Below are positions 8,239-17,205 of a DNA stretch of 64,000 bases, one piece after another. The DNA comes from Cytobacillus sp. S13-E01 (GTDB taxonomy: Bacteria > Bacillota > Bacilli > Bacillales > Bacillaceae_L): the NCBI RefSeq assembly GCF_029193815.1, contig NZ_JARFVC010000002.1:240853-304852 (forward strand). Reading direction: 5' to 3'. A model generated the notes under the pieces. It worked only from the letters and a program-made list of their open reading frames with translations, did no database searches and was not told the DNA's origin. Within the stretch, counting starts at the first letter, position 1. The number at the start of each line of letters is the position of its first letter. The position numbers and the translations under genes are program-made.

Positions 8239-9489
8239 TTAACAAGGACAAACATAGCCATTGTTATAACTATTTTTTATTAATTGGACTGCTGGCTCAG
8301 GATCGTCTTTATCGATTACCGCATCAAGTAAGAACTCATTTGGTAGCTGTCCAGTAACTATTTTTTCTAATTCAACGTCAGTCAAATGTCCAAATGTACT
8401 ACCCGCTTTTTTCTCTTGTTTTAATTTTAGGTAGTCCTTAAAATAGACCCATTTCACATCGTCCCTTTGAGTGGTCTTTGTCTCAACATCTTCTCCAATT
8501 GCTTCAGAATATGCCATTAGCGGCAAATTAATCCCGGCCTTTATTGGTAAGTCAATCCATTTCCATGTTCTTGTGTTAATGTCTAATAATTTGTATGTAT
8601 GATCCCTTGAATCAAAAATAAATTCAGATTCAGAGATACCTTGATAGCTAAGAATTTCTAATATTTCAGAGCCATCTTTTACGATAGACTCAATATATTT
8701 CGAGATTACTAAACACCCTGTACCAAACGATATTGGGTACTGTTCTATTTTTTGACCGACAAAGGCGCCTTTGACACTGCCGTTTATTCCAACATATGAA
8801 CAAAGTGAAAAGAAATCTGATAATGACTCGCCGATTATTTCCTGAATTACGACACCATGTCCAGCTACCTTAGATAGTGTTGTAAGTAACTTTTCTTTAT
8901 TCTCTATTTCAAATACTTTTACCCCAAAGGCGTCATAAAAACTTCTTTGCTCTACTGGTTTAACAATACATGGGTATGGAAGTGCTTCTGTTAATTCTTC
9001 CTTTGATTCCCATTCTTCTGGATACCATGTTTTAGGTATTGGGATGTTTAGCTCTTCAGCTTTTTTATACAAATGTTTTTTATTTAAAATTTGATCGATA
9101 ATCTCCAATTCAGAAAATGGAAAGTGGTAATATTCTGACAATCTTTCACGATGCCTTGAAACGGCAAAAACCCACTCGTCATTTGACGGAAATAAAACAC
9201 CCTTTTGCGGGAGATGTTTTCCTATTTCCTCTAATAGTTCAATAAATGATAATTCATCAGTAAGCGGATTTGGACAATGAGCTGCTATGTGAACATACTT
9301 TGATTGGAGCCCATAAGCCCTTCCATCTCTGTCTAGCGCTATTATCGGTACACCTTCTCTCCCAAGTGACCTAGCGACCGCAAGTCCAGTTATATGGGAG
9401 TTAAATAGTATAGCTGGTGGTCTATTTGTAGGAAGCTTCGAAACCGCACTCCATAATTCCTTACCAGGGATAAAAATTTCCTTAACCAT
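8239..9489 (-). CDS. ATP-grasp domain protein under SAM riboswitch control
   Basis: A 416-residue ATP-grasp ligase-like protein. An N-terminal pre-ATP-grasp domain (PPAILFNSHITGLAVARSLG) precedes the central ATP-grasp fold: YPCIVKPVEQ near residue 170, VVIQEIIGE near 215, and the metal-binding DINTRTWKW near 300. A C-terminal extension ends in Cys-Pro-Cys. The enzymes join a carboxylate to an amine or thiol using ATP. The substrate is unknown. The S-box leader upstream ties it to methionine, SAM or cysteine supply, and the monooxygenase gene follows on the same transcript. The start ATG 9489 has GAGAGGAG upstream. Confidence 0.75.
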   Translation of the reverse strand: MVKEIFIPGKELWSAVSKLPTNRPPAILFNSHITGLAVARSLGREGVPIIALDRDGRAYGLQSKYVHIAAHCPNPLTDELSFIELLEEIGKHLPQKGVLFPSNDEWVFAVSRHRERLSEYYHFPFSELEIIDQILNKKHLYKKAEELNIPIPKTWYPEEWESKEELTEALPYPCIVKPVEQRSFYDAFGVKVFEIENKEKLLTTLSKVAGHGVVIQEIIGESLSDFFSLCSYVGINGSVKGAFVGQKIEQYPISFGTGCLVISKYIESIVKDGSEILEILSYQGISESEFIFDSRDHTYKLLDINTRTWKWIDLPIKAGINLPLMAYSEAIGEDVETKTTQRDDVKWVYFKDYLKLKQEKKAGSTFGHLTDVELEKIVTGQLPNEFLLDAVIDKDDPEPAVQLIKNSYNNGYVCPC

Positions 9490-9586
9490 AATTTATATTA
9501 CTCCTCTCTCTTTACTTGGTTTTAAAGGTAAATCTGTAGCTGAATAGTAAGCAAAGCTTGGTTTAAAACGCTATTATACAGTTGTT

Positions 9587-9649
9587 AAGAAAAGCGCAGG
9601 GCGCCCGGAGCTAGACACTAAAACTAGTTATACTTTCTTATCTTTTAAA
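9587..9649 (+). repeat. short-form dispersed repeat (family A) in the ATP-grasp leader
   Basis: It starts AAGAAAAGCGCAGGGCGCC and ends TACTTTCTTA, the same ends as the copies at 19463, 19626, 21254, 21416, 24476, 54444, 63389 and 63608, but with no central insert. It lies between the riboswitch terminator and the start of the ATP-grasp gene, so it is transcribed in antisense in that leader. Confidence 0.85.
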
Positions 9650-9652
9650 AAC

Positions 9653-9812
9653 AAAAAAACCTCATCTTATGAAGAGAGGCTGTTAGCAACATACTCTCTT
9701 CTCATCTATCAAGCATTAACTGCTTGTAGGAATTGGCACGGTGTTCTAACTATATGAATCCGTTGCCGAAGCTTCATAGGGCCATGTCCCTCCGCTTCTC
9801 TTGATAAGAAGA
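9653..9812 (-). promoter_or_regulatory. SAM-I (S-box) riboswitch with terminator
   Basis: Read on the minus strand, CTTATCAAGAGAAGCGGAGG opens the P1/P2 region. It is followed by GGACATGGCCCTATGAAGC and CGGCAAC, then CACCGTGCCAATTCCTACAAG, and P1 closes with TTGATAGATGAGAAG. These are the conserved S-box blocks. The aptamer is about 9699-9812. A terminator stem (CCTCTCTT / AAGATGAGG) with a run of seven T follows at 9653-9682. Its left arm CTCTCTTC can alternatively pair with AGAAGAGAG at the end of P1, the expected antiterminator. With SAM bound, transcription should stop before the ATP-grasp gene. Confidence 0.93.
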
Positions 9813-9901
9813 ATAATGAAATTTTTAACTTATTAAAGTGATAATACGTCAAACAACTAAGTAATGTCAATAAAAATACTTAAAATTCAGTATTAATTAC
9901 T

Positions 9902-9928
9902 TTCACAAATGAAGTATTCAAGTATAAT
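9902..9928 (+). promoter_or_regulatory. possible sigma-A promoter for the acetyltransferase gene
   Basis: TTCACA and TATAAT are 15 bases apart, about 40 bases before the start codon. The -10 box is perfect. The spacing is a little short. Confidence 0.35.
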
Positions 9929-9965
9929 ATGTTTAACTTATTTTTAAAAAAGGAAAGTGATTAAT

Positions 9966-10457
9966 ATGGTTTTAATCAGAGAAGCTTCAGAGTCTGATTT
10001 AAATGAAACACTTGTAATTTATAATGAAGCTGTAGAATTAACTGTAGCCACCTTCGATACAGAGCCCCGCACCATAGTACAACAGGAAAAGTGGTTTAAG
10101 GATCACGGTTCTACCCACCCTGTAATTGTAGCTATAGCTAACGGAACCGTTGTAGGTTGGGCCTCGTTAAGTAAATGGTCTGACAGAGCTGCTTATGATG
10201 GAACGGTAGAAATATCTTTCTATGTGTTAGAAAAGTACCATGGTAAAGGGATTGGCAAAATATTAATTCATGCCATTACTAAGAAAGCAATCAAACTAAA
10301 TTACCATACAATTATATCTAGGATTACCGAAGGAAATGATGCAAGCATTCACCTACATAAAATAAATGGATTTGAATATATAGGAGTGATGAAACAGGTT
10401 GGAAGGAAGTTTGGCAGACTTCTCGATGTTCATCTATACCAAAAGTTGTTAAAGTGA
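9966..10457 (+). CDS. GNAT acetyltransferase, phosphinothricin acetyltransferase-like
   Basis: A 163-residue GNAT-fold enzyme. IREASESDL at the start, GWASLSKWSDRAAYDGTVEISFYV in the middle and the acetyl-CoA loop YHGKGIGKILI near residue 95 place it in the Pat/YwnH branch, which acetylates glutamate-like amines such as methionine sulfoximine or phosphinothricin. The start ATG 9966 is favoured because AAAGGAAAG precedes it at the right distance. An in-frame GTG lies 9 bases upstream. The next gene is an M20 hydrolase on the same strand. Confidence 0.8.
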   Translation: MVLIREASESDLNETLVIYNEAVELTVATFDTEPRTIVQQEKWFKDHGSTHPVIVAIANGTVVGWASLSKWSDRAAYDGTVEISFYVLEKYHGKGIGKILIHAITKKAIKLNYHTIISRITEGNDASIHLHKINGFEYIGVMKQVGRKFGRLLDVHLYQKLLK

Positions 10458-10560
10458 TGTGGCTAAAGGCTAATAAATATAGTAATTTAAATAGATTATT
10501 AATTAATATTCTTGTATAATTATTCATAAAGACTTAATTAAGATGGAAAGAGGTAATCAA

Positions 10561-11730
10561 ATGAAGGTTAAAATAATTGAACAAATAAACCATTATTCCC
10601 AAGACTTTTACCGTATTAGTAAATTCATAGGGGAAAACCCTGAATTAGGGCATGAAGAATTTAAGTCGTCTGAAATACTTGCAAATGAACTTAAAAAACA
10701 TAACTTTGAGGTAACACTCGGAACTGCTGGGCTTCCAACAGCGTTTGAAGCTGTATTTGATAGCGGTTTACCCGGCCCAACAATCGGGTATATGGCAGAA
10801 TATGATGCCCTTCCAGAAATCGGTCATGCCTGTGGACATAACTTGATTGGAACAATGGCAGCCGCAGCAGGAATTGGCTTAAGTAAAGTTTTACACGAAT
10901 GTGGTGGTAAAGTAATTGTGTTCGGTACACCTGCTGAAGAAACAAAGGGCGGAAAGGTTACAATGGCAGAATTAGGCCTATTCGATCAACTTGATGTCGC
11001 AATGATGGTTCACCCACTTAATCGCCACGAAAAGAGTGGTAAATCCCTCGCTATGGATGCGATACAATTTGAGTTTTTCGGAAAATCAGCCCATGCTGCA
11101 GCTAGTCCACATGATGGAATAAATGCTTTAGATGCTGTTATTCAGGTATTTAACAGTATGAATGCCTTACGTCAACATATTAAACCAGACGCTAGAGTAC
11201 ATGGCATAATCCCTGAGGGTGGAAAAGCAGCAAACATCGTGCCTGATTATGCAGTCGCCCAATTCTATGTTAGAGCAAATGAAAGAAGCTATGTTAATGA
11301 ACTTGTCGAGAGACTTAAGAAAATTGCAGAAGGTGCAGCACTAGCAACTGGATGTGCTGTTGAGTCCTCATTCTATGAATTCTCGTATGACAATATGGTT
11401 ACAAATGAAAATCTCTCAAATGCTTTTAGCAACTCACTCCTTGCTTTAGGAATAGAGAAAGGTGACATTAACGAGAAAAATAGTGGCTCCGGTTCACTTG
11501 ATATGGGAAATGTAAGCCAGGTTGTTCCTTCCATTCACCCCTATATACAGATTTGTACTGAACCTTACGCTTGTCATACTAATGAGTTTAGAGAAGCGGC
11601 AATGAGTGAAAAAGCGCAAGAATCAATGATTTTAGGAGCAAAAGCAATGGCACTAACAGGTCTTGATGTGCTAACTAATCCAGAGTTACTTTTACAAATA
11701 AAGCAAGAATTTAAAAAGAATTTAAATTAG
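10561..11730 (+). CDS. M20 family metal-dependent amidohydrolase
   Basis: A 389-residue M20/M40 peptidase-like amidohydrolase, most similar in style to the PM20D2/AbgB branch that removes acyl or p-aminobenzoyl groups from amino acids or dipeptides. Metal ligands are visible: GHACGH at residues 88-93, the Glu pair in PAEE at 126-127, and the dimerisation-domain motif GKSAHAAASPHDGINALDAV. The start ATG 10561 has AAAGAGG 8 bases upstream and gives the usual N-terminus. An in-frame ATG 18 bases earlier is less likely. A hairpin terminator follows. Confidence 0.85.
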   Translation: MKVKIIEQINHYSQDFYRISKFIGENPELGHEEFKSSEILANELKKHNFEVTLGTAGLPTAFEAVFDSGLPGPTIGYMAEYDALPEIGHACGHNLIGTMAAAAGIGLSKVLHECGGKVIVFGTPAEETKGGKVTMAELGLFDQLDVAMMVHPLNRHEKSGKSLAMDAIQFEFFGKSAHAAASPHDGINALDAVIQVFNSMNALRQHIKPDARVHGIIPEGGKAANIVPDYAVAQFYVRANERSYVNELVERLKKIAEGAALATGCAVESSFYEFSYDNMVTNENLSNAFSNSLLALGIEKGDINEKNSGSGSLDMGNVSQVVPSIHPYIQICTEPYACHTNEFREAAMSEKAQESMILGAKAMALTGLDVLTNPELLLQIKQEFKKNLN

Positions 11731-11739
11731 TACTTCAAA

Positions 11740-11772
11740 AAAGTCACCTTTAGATTTAGGTGACCTTTGCCC
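11740..11772 (+). terminator. terminator of the M20 gene
   Basis: The stem GTCACC-TTTA / TA-GGTGAC is followed by CTTTGCCCTTTACTTTTT. Confidence 0.65.
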
Positions 11773-11830
11773 TTTACTTTTTATTGGTATCAATGCCAGG
11801 GCACCTAGACACTTTCTTGCTTAAAAGTGG

Positions 11831-11863
11831 AAAAAGCAGTTCCAAAAATGGAACTGCTTTTTT
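11831..11863. terminator. terminator of cspD
   Basis: AAAAAGCAGTTCC / GGAACTGCTTTTTT is a perfect stem with an A-tract on one side and a T-tract on the other. It can work on both strands and lies just past the cspD stop codon. Confidence 0.85.
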
Positions 11864-11881
11864 ATATTTACGACTTCAAGC

Positions 11882-12427
<546 letters not shown>

Positions 12428-13948
12428 ATGATTTATAATAAACCTGGAACAGTAGGCTCTAAAGTGGAATTTAAAAATAGGTATGACAACTATATTGGCG
12501 GGGAATGGATTCCACCTGTTAATGGTGAATATTTTGAAAATGTAAGTCCTGTTGATGGACAAGTTTTTTGTGAGGTTGCTCGTTCAAATAATCAAGATAT
12601 TGAAAGAGCACTTGATGCTGCACATGCCGCTAAAGATTCATGGGGTAAGACAGCTGTAGCTATCCGTGCAAATATCCTAAATAAAATTGCCGATCGCATG
12701 GAAGAAAATTTGGAAATGCTTGCTAATGCAGAAACCTGGGACAATGGTAAGCCTATCCGTGAAACACTAGCTGCTGATCTCCCTCTTGCCATTGATCATT
12801 TCCGATATTTTGCTGGATGTATTCGTTCACAGGAAGGAAGTTTATCGGAAATAGATAATGATACTATTGCCTATCATTTTCAGGAACCGCTTGGAGTTGT
12901 TGCACAAATCATTCCATGGAACTTCCCTTTATTGATGGCAACATGGAAGCTAGCACCGGCACTTGCTGCAGGTAACTGTGTAATTTTAAAGCCCGCAGAA
13001 CAAACACCAGCTTCAATCATGGTATTTATCGATTTAATTAAGGATTTATTGCCAGCTGGTGTTCTTAATATCGTTAATGGGTTTGGTGTAGAGGCTGGAA
13101 AACCATTAGCATCAAGTAATCGTGTGGCAAAAGTAGCCTTTACTGGTGAAACAACAACAGGTCGTTTAATAATGCAGTATGCTTCCCAAAATATTATTCC
13201 TGTGACATTAGAACTTGGTGGAAAGTCCCCTAACATTTTCTTTGAAGATGTTATGTCAGAAGATGATGCCTTTTTAGATAAGGCAATTGAAGGTTTTGTT
13301 ATGTTTGCATTAAATCAGGGTGAGGTTTGTACTTGTCCTTCACGTGCGCTCATTCATGAATCCATCTATGATCGTTTTATGGACCGCGCAATTGCACGTG
13401 TAGAACAAATTAAACAAGGCAATCCTCTTGATACCGATACAATGATCGGTGCTCAAGCATCTTCAGAGCAAATGGAAAAAATCTTATCTTACTTTGATAT
13501 CGCAAAGCAAGAAGGTGCAACTTGTTTAATTGGTGGTGAACAAAACAACCTTGAAGGTGACCTTACTAATGGTTACTATATTAAACCAACTGTTTTTAAA
13601 GGGAATAACAAAATGAGAATCTTCCAGGAAGAGATTTTTGGTCCAGTAGTCTCAGTTACTACTTTTAAAGATGAGGAAGAAGCATTAGAAATAGCCAATG
13701 ATACATTGTATGGCTTAGGTGCTGGCGTTTGGACGAGAGATGTGAATAAAGCATACCGATTTGGCAGAAATATTGAAGCTGGGCGTGTCTGGACCAATTG
13801 TTATCACGCCTATCCTGCACATGCAGCGTTTGGTGGATATAAAATGTCTGGGATCGGAAGAGAAAACCATAAAATGATGCTATCTCATTATCAACAAACT
13901 AAAAATTTATTAGTTAGTTATAGTCCGAACGCACAAGGTTTCTTCTAA
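12428..13948 (+). CDS. aldehyde dehydrogenase (AldB/AcoD type)
   Basis: A 506-residue NAD-dependent aldehyde dehydrogenase, probably acting on acetaldehyde or similar short aldehydes. The cofactor-loop motif [10 protein letters not shown] is at about 161-170. The catalytic base Glu262 is in LELGGKSP, and the nucleophile region [11 protein letters not shown] at 296-306 is the AldB/ExaC variant with two cysteines. The start ATG 12428 follows GTAGGAGGAAAAAG. An earlier in-frame start lacks a ribosome site. A DUF779 gene follows one base after the stop, the usual partner of this dehydrogenase subgroup. Confidence 0.9.
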   Translation: MIYNKPGTVGSKVEFKNRYDNYIGGEWIPPVNGEYFENVSPVDGQVFCEVARSNNQDIERALDAAHAAKDSWGKTAVAIRANILNKIADRMEENLEMLANAETWDNGKPIRETLAADLPLAIDHFRYFAGCIRSQEGSLSEIDNDTIAYHFQEPLGVVAQIIPWNFPLLMATWKLAPALAAGNCVILKPAEQTPASIMVFIDLIKDLLPAGVLNIVNGFGVEAGKPLASSNRVAKVAFTGETTTGRLIMQYASQNIIPVTLELGGKSPNIFFEDVMSEDDAFLDKAIEGFVMFALNQGEVCTCPSRALIHESIYDRFMDRAIARVEQIKQGNPLDTDTMIGAQASSEQMEKILSYFDIAKQEGATCLIGGEQNNLEGDLTNGYYIKPTVFKGNNKMRIFQEEIFGPVVSVTTFKDEEEALEIANDTLYGLGAGVWTRDVNKAYRFGRNIEAGRVWTNCYHAYPAHAAFGGYKMSGIGRENHKMMLSHYQQTKNLLVSYSPNAQGFF

Positions 13949-13949
13949 A

Positions 13950-14270
13950 ATGAATGTATCTGCAACTGAAGAAGCCCTTCAGCTGATTGAAGTTCTTAAA
14001 GGAAAACACGGTCCTCTCCTCTTTCATCAATCTGGTGGCTGTTGCGATGGAAGTTCACCAATGTGCTTTCAACAAGGAGATTTTCTAATTGGTGAAGTAG
14101 ATATTCAAATAGGTGAAATTGGAAATTGTCCATTTTATATGAGTAAAATGCAATATGAGTACTGGAAGCATACCAATCTCATTATCGATGTTGTAAAAGG
14201 CCGCGGTGGAATGTTTTCGCTTGAAGGCCCTGAGGGTAAAAGATTTTTAACAAGATCAACCATAGGCTAA
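13950..14270 (+). CDS. DUF779 family protein
   Basis: A 106-residue protein of the DUF779 family. The motif FHQSGGCCDGSSPMC (residues 25-39) has three cysteines and is nearly invariant. YWKHTNLIIDVVKGRGGMFSLE in the second half also fits. Its start overlaps the end of the aldehyde dehydrogenase reading region by spacing (one base gap), so the two are translationally coupled. The cysteines suggest metal binding or a redox link to the dehydrogenase, but the role is not established. Confidence 0.85.
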   Translation: MNVSATEEALQLIEVLKGKHGPLLFHQSGGCCDGSSPMCFQQGDFLIGEVDIQIGEIGNCPFYMSKMQYEYWKHTNLIIDVVKGRGGMFSLEGPEGKRFLTRSTIG

Positions 14271-14273
14271 TGA

Positions 14274-14312
14274 TCGAATCAGGCTAGATTATTTTAGCCT
14301 GATTCTCTTTCA
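14274..14312 (+). terminator. terminator of the dehydrogenase-DUF779 operon
   Basis: The stem GAATCAGGCTA / TAGCCTGATTC is followed by TCTTTC. Confidence 0.8.
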
Positions 14313-14494
14313 AAGAATAAAAAACGTAGCGCGCCAGGAGCAAGGCCCAAAAGACCAAGTTTAAACATAAACTTAAAACACATGGAAAAAACTCCCTATT
14401 GAGGTTTAACGGGTTCCGTTGAGGGAGGGAAAACCTTAAATCACACCCCAATTTAGCAGCAGAAATAGCGATGTAAATAGCACTATATTAAACA

Positions 14495-14530
14495 GTAAAA
14501 AACCCAGAGCTAATGCCTCTGGGTTTTTAT
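14495..14530. terminator. terminator for the VOC protein gene
   Basis: AAAAACCCAGAG / CTCTGGGTTTTT with a 7-base loop can act on both strands. The space before it (14313-14494) contains only a degenerate copy of repeat-like sequence (GTAGCGCGCCAGGAGC near 14326) and an imperfect stem around CTCCCT / AGGGAG. Confidence 0.75.
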
Positions 14531-14625
14531 GTCTTTATTAACTTCTTATTCCGTTAAAGCCCCCGTTAGTTTAACAATTTATGCTTTTTTTTATTGGTAT
14601 GAATAGGGGTATTAAGTTCTTCATA

Positions 14626-15024
14626 TTATTTAGGTAAATTTAGTTGCCACGAAACTCCATAACGGTCATTTAGCCAGCCAAATTTCTTACTGAATCCATA
14701 ATCTCCTATTGGCATGAGTGCTTGTCCACCTTCAATCAGTTTCTGATAAAGATTGTCAAGTTCTTCTTCAGTATTACAAGTAACAAATATTGAGAATGAA
14801 GGTGTGAAGGAAAACTGATGTTTAATATTGCTGTCTATGCACATAAATTCTTGACCGTTTAAGGTGAAAGTAGCCTGCATAACAGTTCCTTCATCCCCAC
14901 TTTCATTTGCACCATATCGAACAATATTTGTAATTGCTGAATCCTCAATCAGAGATGTGTAAAAATTCATTGCCTCTTCTGCTTTGCCCTCTTGAAACAT
15001 TAAAAATGGTGTGACCTTTTCCAT
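14626..15024 (-). CDS. VOC superfamily protein, PhnB/YjdN-like
   Basis: A 132-residue glyoxalase/bleomycin-resistance (VOC) fold protein of the PhnB/3-dmu-9_3-mt branch. MEKVTPFLMFQEGKAEEAMNFY, GGQALMPIGDYGFSKKFGW and the ending YGVSWQLNLPK are typical. Family members are widespread and mostly of unknown function. No metal-ligand set is obvious. It stands alone, with a terminator downstream. Confidence 0.8.
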   Translation of the reverse strand: MEKVTPFLMFQEGKAEEAMNFYTSLIEDSAITNIVRYGANESGDEGTVMQATFTLNGQEFMCIDSNIKHQFSFTPSFSIFVTCNTEEELDNLYQKLIEGGQALMPIGDYGFSKKFGWLNDRYGVSWQLNLPK

Positions 15025-15208
15025 TATAAATCTACTCCTTTTAGAATCTATTTTCTAAATAATAATTCAAACTATACTATAATATCCATTCTTTTACTAA
15101 CCTGCCCTTTAATGGAACATCCATTATTTACAATTGTATCACACAATTCCTCAATAGAGGCTCATATCGCAAGAACAGGATGCGAATTGACAAGTCATTT
15201 AACCTCCT

Positions 15209-15284
15209 AATTAGCACCTCATGTTTTACCTGTACAATAATTATTGTACGCTTGTTAATTAAGATGCTATTTGATGTGCTAATT
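15209..15284. repeat. 76-base element with 13-base inverted ends and central 18-base palindrome
   Basis: AATTAGCACCTCA at the left pairs with TGATGTGCTAATT at the right (12 of 13). In the middle (15232-15249) lies the perfect palindrome GTACAATAATTATTGTAC. The whole can fold as a cruciform. It is gene-free and looks like a miniature element or a large operator. Confidence 0.5.
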
Positions 15285-15320
15285 CACTCCCAAAACGAAT
15301 GAGAACATTGTTATAACAAC

Positions 15321-15365
15321 AAATAAAGCAGGCTAATTCATATACGGATTGGCCTGCTATTTATA
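15321..15365. terminator. hairpin, probable terminator
   Basis: AGCAGGC / GCCTGCT with a 17-base loop has AT-rich flanks. A further imperfect stem (AACCCC / GAGGTT, then GGGTGTTTTT) follows at 15396-15425 before the msrAB stop codon. Confidence 0.45.
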
Positions 15366-15433
15366 ATGCTATTTGCTATTTTCTCTCCCTAAACGGAACC
15401 CCTTAATTGAGGTTAGGGTGTTTTTCATTATTC

Positions 15434-16390
15434 TTACTTAAATAATTTAATATATTGAGAATAACCTTCTTTTTCAAGGTCTTCCTTTCGGATAAAACGT
15501 AACGCAGCAGAATTAATACAATATCGCAAACCTTCAGGCCCTGGTCCATCGTTGAAGACATGACCCAGATGTGAATCAGCAGTATTACTTCTAACTTCAG
15601 TCCGAATCATCCCGTGAGATATATCTACCTCTTCTATTATTTCTTCTTCACTGATAGGTTTTGTAAAGCTAGGCCAACCACATCCAGCATCATACTGTTC
15701 ATTTGAACTAAATAATGGTTCTCCTGACACTATATCTACATAGATGCCCTCACTTTTGTTATTCCAGAATTCATTTCTAAAAGGTGGCTCAGTACCTTTG
15801 TTTTGTGTTACCTCGTACTGCATTGGTGTAAGCCTAGTTCTTAAATCTTCTTTATCAATGCTATTCCAATGTTTTTTAATAAAATCCACTCTCCCTGAAC
15901 CCTTTTGGTATCGATTATAATGAGCCGGATTTTTTTTATAATAACCTTGATGATATTCCTCGGCTTGGTAAAAAGGTGCCGCAGGAATAATCTGTGTCAC
16001 GATAGGCTTACTAAATCGGCCACTTTCATCTAATTTCTTCTTCGATTCTTCAGCTATTAGTTTTTGTTCATCATTGTGATAAAAAATCGCTGTTTTATAG
16101 GAGTCTCCCCTGTCATAGAACTGCCCACCAGCGTCTGTAGGATCAATTTGCTGCCAGTATACATCTAATAATTTACTATATGGGAAAATTGTGGGATCGA
16201 ATGTAATTTGTACTACTTCATAGTGACCCGTTGTTTCTGAACAAACCTCTTGATAGGTTGGGTTCTCTGTTGTGCCACCAGAATAGCCAGAAACGACCTT
16301 GATAATACCAGGCTGCTCATCAAAGGGTTTCACCATACACCAGAAACAACCCCCGGCAAATGTTGCAAGCTCTACATTATTTTGTTCCAT
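15434..16390 (-). CDS. msrAB: fused methionine sulfoxide reductase MsrA-MsrB
   Basis: A 318-residue fusion. Residues 1-165 are MsrA, with the catalytic GGCFWC (Cys15), and reduce the S-epimer of methionine sulfoxide. Residues 185-318 are MsrB, with [22 protein letters not shown] and the catalytic Cys291 in [11 protein letters not shown], and reduce the R-epimer. The CxxC pairs that bind zinc in some MsrB proteins are absent. No signal peptide is present, so it repairs cytoplasmic proteins. In B. subtilis the two domains are separate neighbouring genes near ypmT, so this is a fused form at the equivalent place. Confidence 0.95.
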   Translation of the reverse strand: MEQNNVELATFAGGCFWCMVKPFDEQPGIIKVVSGYSGGTTENPTYQEVCSETTGHYEVVQITFDPTIFPYSKLLDVYWQQIDPTDAGGQFYDRGDSYKTAIFYHNDEQKLIAEESKKKLDESGRFSKPIVTQIIPAAPFYQAEEYHQGYYKKNPAHYNRYQKGSGRVDFIKKHWNSIDKEDLRTRLTPMQYEVTQNKGTEPPFRNEFWNNKSEGIYVDIVSGEPLFSSNEQYDAGCGWPSFTKPISEEEIIEEVDISHGMIRTEVRSNTADSHLGHVFNDGPGPEGLRYCINSAALRFIRKEDLEKEGYSQYIKLFK

Positions 16391-16547
16391 AAAAAATCAA
16401 CCTTTCCTATATATCACTCTATATCTTATTATAGCATCGTTTATGATTACTCCAAACAGTATGTATTTCCCGAGGAGGTTTTTATTAGAGTTTGTTCAAA
16501 AAGGACAAAAAGCCCCTGAATTTCGAGGAACGAGCATAGTAATAAGC

Positions 16548-16590
16548 TAGGGCTGTGAAAACATTACACAGCCCTTAGTTTTATTTTTTT
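16548..16590 (+). terminator. terminator-like hairpin with T-tract on plus strand
   Basis: AGGGCTGTG / CACAGCCCT is followed by TAGTTTTATTTTTTT. No clear plus-strand gene ends here. A short open stretch after GAGGAGG near 16470 is too weak to call. Confidence 0.55.
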
Positions 16591-16591
16591 C

Positions 16592-16729
16592 TTATTCACT
16601 ACCTTGATCAGTATTAAAGAACAACTGCTCCTCTTTATTTTTGATTTTCTTTGATTCTTGTTTGCTCTTGCCCATCTTCCCATCAGATTCATAACTTAAG
16701 CTATATGGTTTCTTTCTGTGTTTTGGCAT
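16592..16729 (-). CDS. small basic protein of unknown function
   Basis: A 45-residue lysine-rich protein (MPKHRKKPYSLSYESDGKMG...), starting at ATG 16729 with GAGGAGGGATC upstream. It has no membrane segment. The size, charge and strong ribosome site recall minor spore proteins of Bacillus. I cannot assign it to a named family. A similar small gene starting MPKRHKD lies at 41209-41340. Confidence 0.55.
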   Translation of the reverse strand: MPKHRKKPYSLSYESDGKMGKSKQESKKIKNKEEQLFFNTDQGSE

Positions 16730-16909
16730 ATGTGATCCCTCCTCAAGAATAGTTTTTTCACTAATTACTTTTCATATTCAAAAACAAGGTCAACTAGTAG
16801 TTGATGATCCTGGTTCAAGAATGCCATAACCTATATTTAAAGAAATTGCTTAAAATCTTTATTATTGCTGAATAATAACCGTAGCTATTCAAGAAAGGAG
16901 TGGATAACT

Positions 16910-17071
16910 TTGTTAAACAAGAGAATTAACCGTATTCTTATATCGGTAGTGGCCATAACACTATTATTAACGGGGTGTAATGGTGCAGCACAAGATGATG
17001 AAACAACTAGAACAAATGAAACGTCTGGAGGAAGTGGTGGAATGGAAAGCGGTACTGGAAATGGAGGGTAA
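16910..17071 (+). CDS. small lipoprotein
   Basis: A 53-residue protein starting at TTG 16910, with AAAGGAGTGG upstream. A basic N-terminus (LLNKRINR) and a hydrophobic stretch lead to the lipobox LLTGC. The mature part is only about 30 residues, rich in Gly, Glu, Thr and Ser. It should be anchored to the outer face of the membrane. Function unknown. A hairpin terminator follows. Confidence 0.6.
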   Translation: MLNKRINRILISVVAITLLLTGCNGAAQDDETTRTNETSGGSGGMESGTGNGG

Positions 17072-17098
17072 GGTGATCAGTGCCCCAACGTGATAAAT

Positions 17099-17158
17099 TT
17101 TATAAAGGACATCACCATCAATGAGGCTTCATTCACCTGCTGATGTGATGTCCTTTAT
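17099..17158. terminator. terminator after the small lipoprotein gene
   Basis: The long stem ATAAAGGACATCAC / GTGATGTCCTTTAT has a loop of about 30 bases that extends the pairing (CATCA / TGATG). Confidence 0.6.
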
Positions 17159-17205
17159 CCTAAACCCGAATACCTAGGGTGGTAGTGCCTATATAGAGGG
17201 ATTGT

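Noticed and set aside
14313..14494. Further family A repeat copy
   Set aside because: Only a weak resemblance (GCGCGCCAGGAGC). It lacks the conserved tail ending CTTTCTTA.
16250..16550. Two overlapping plus-strand frames upstream of the terminator at 16548
   Set aside because: Mostly antisense to msrAB. The part after GAGGAGG near 16470 is too short to support a gene.
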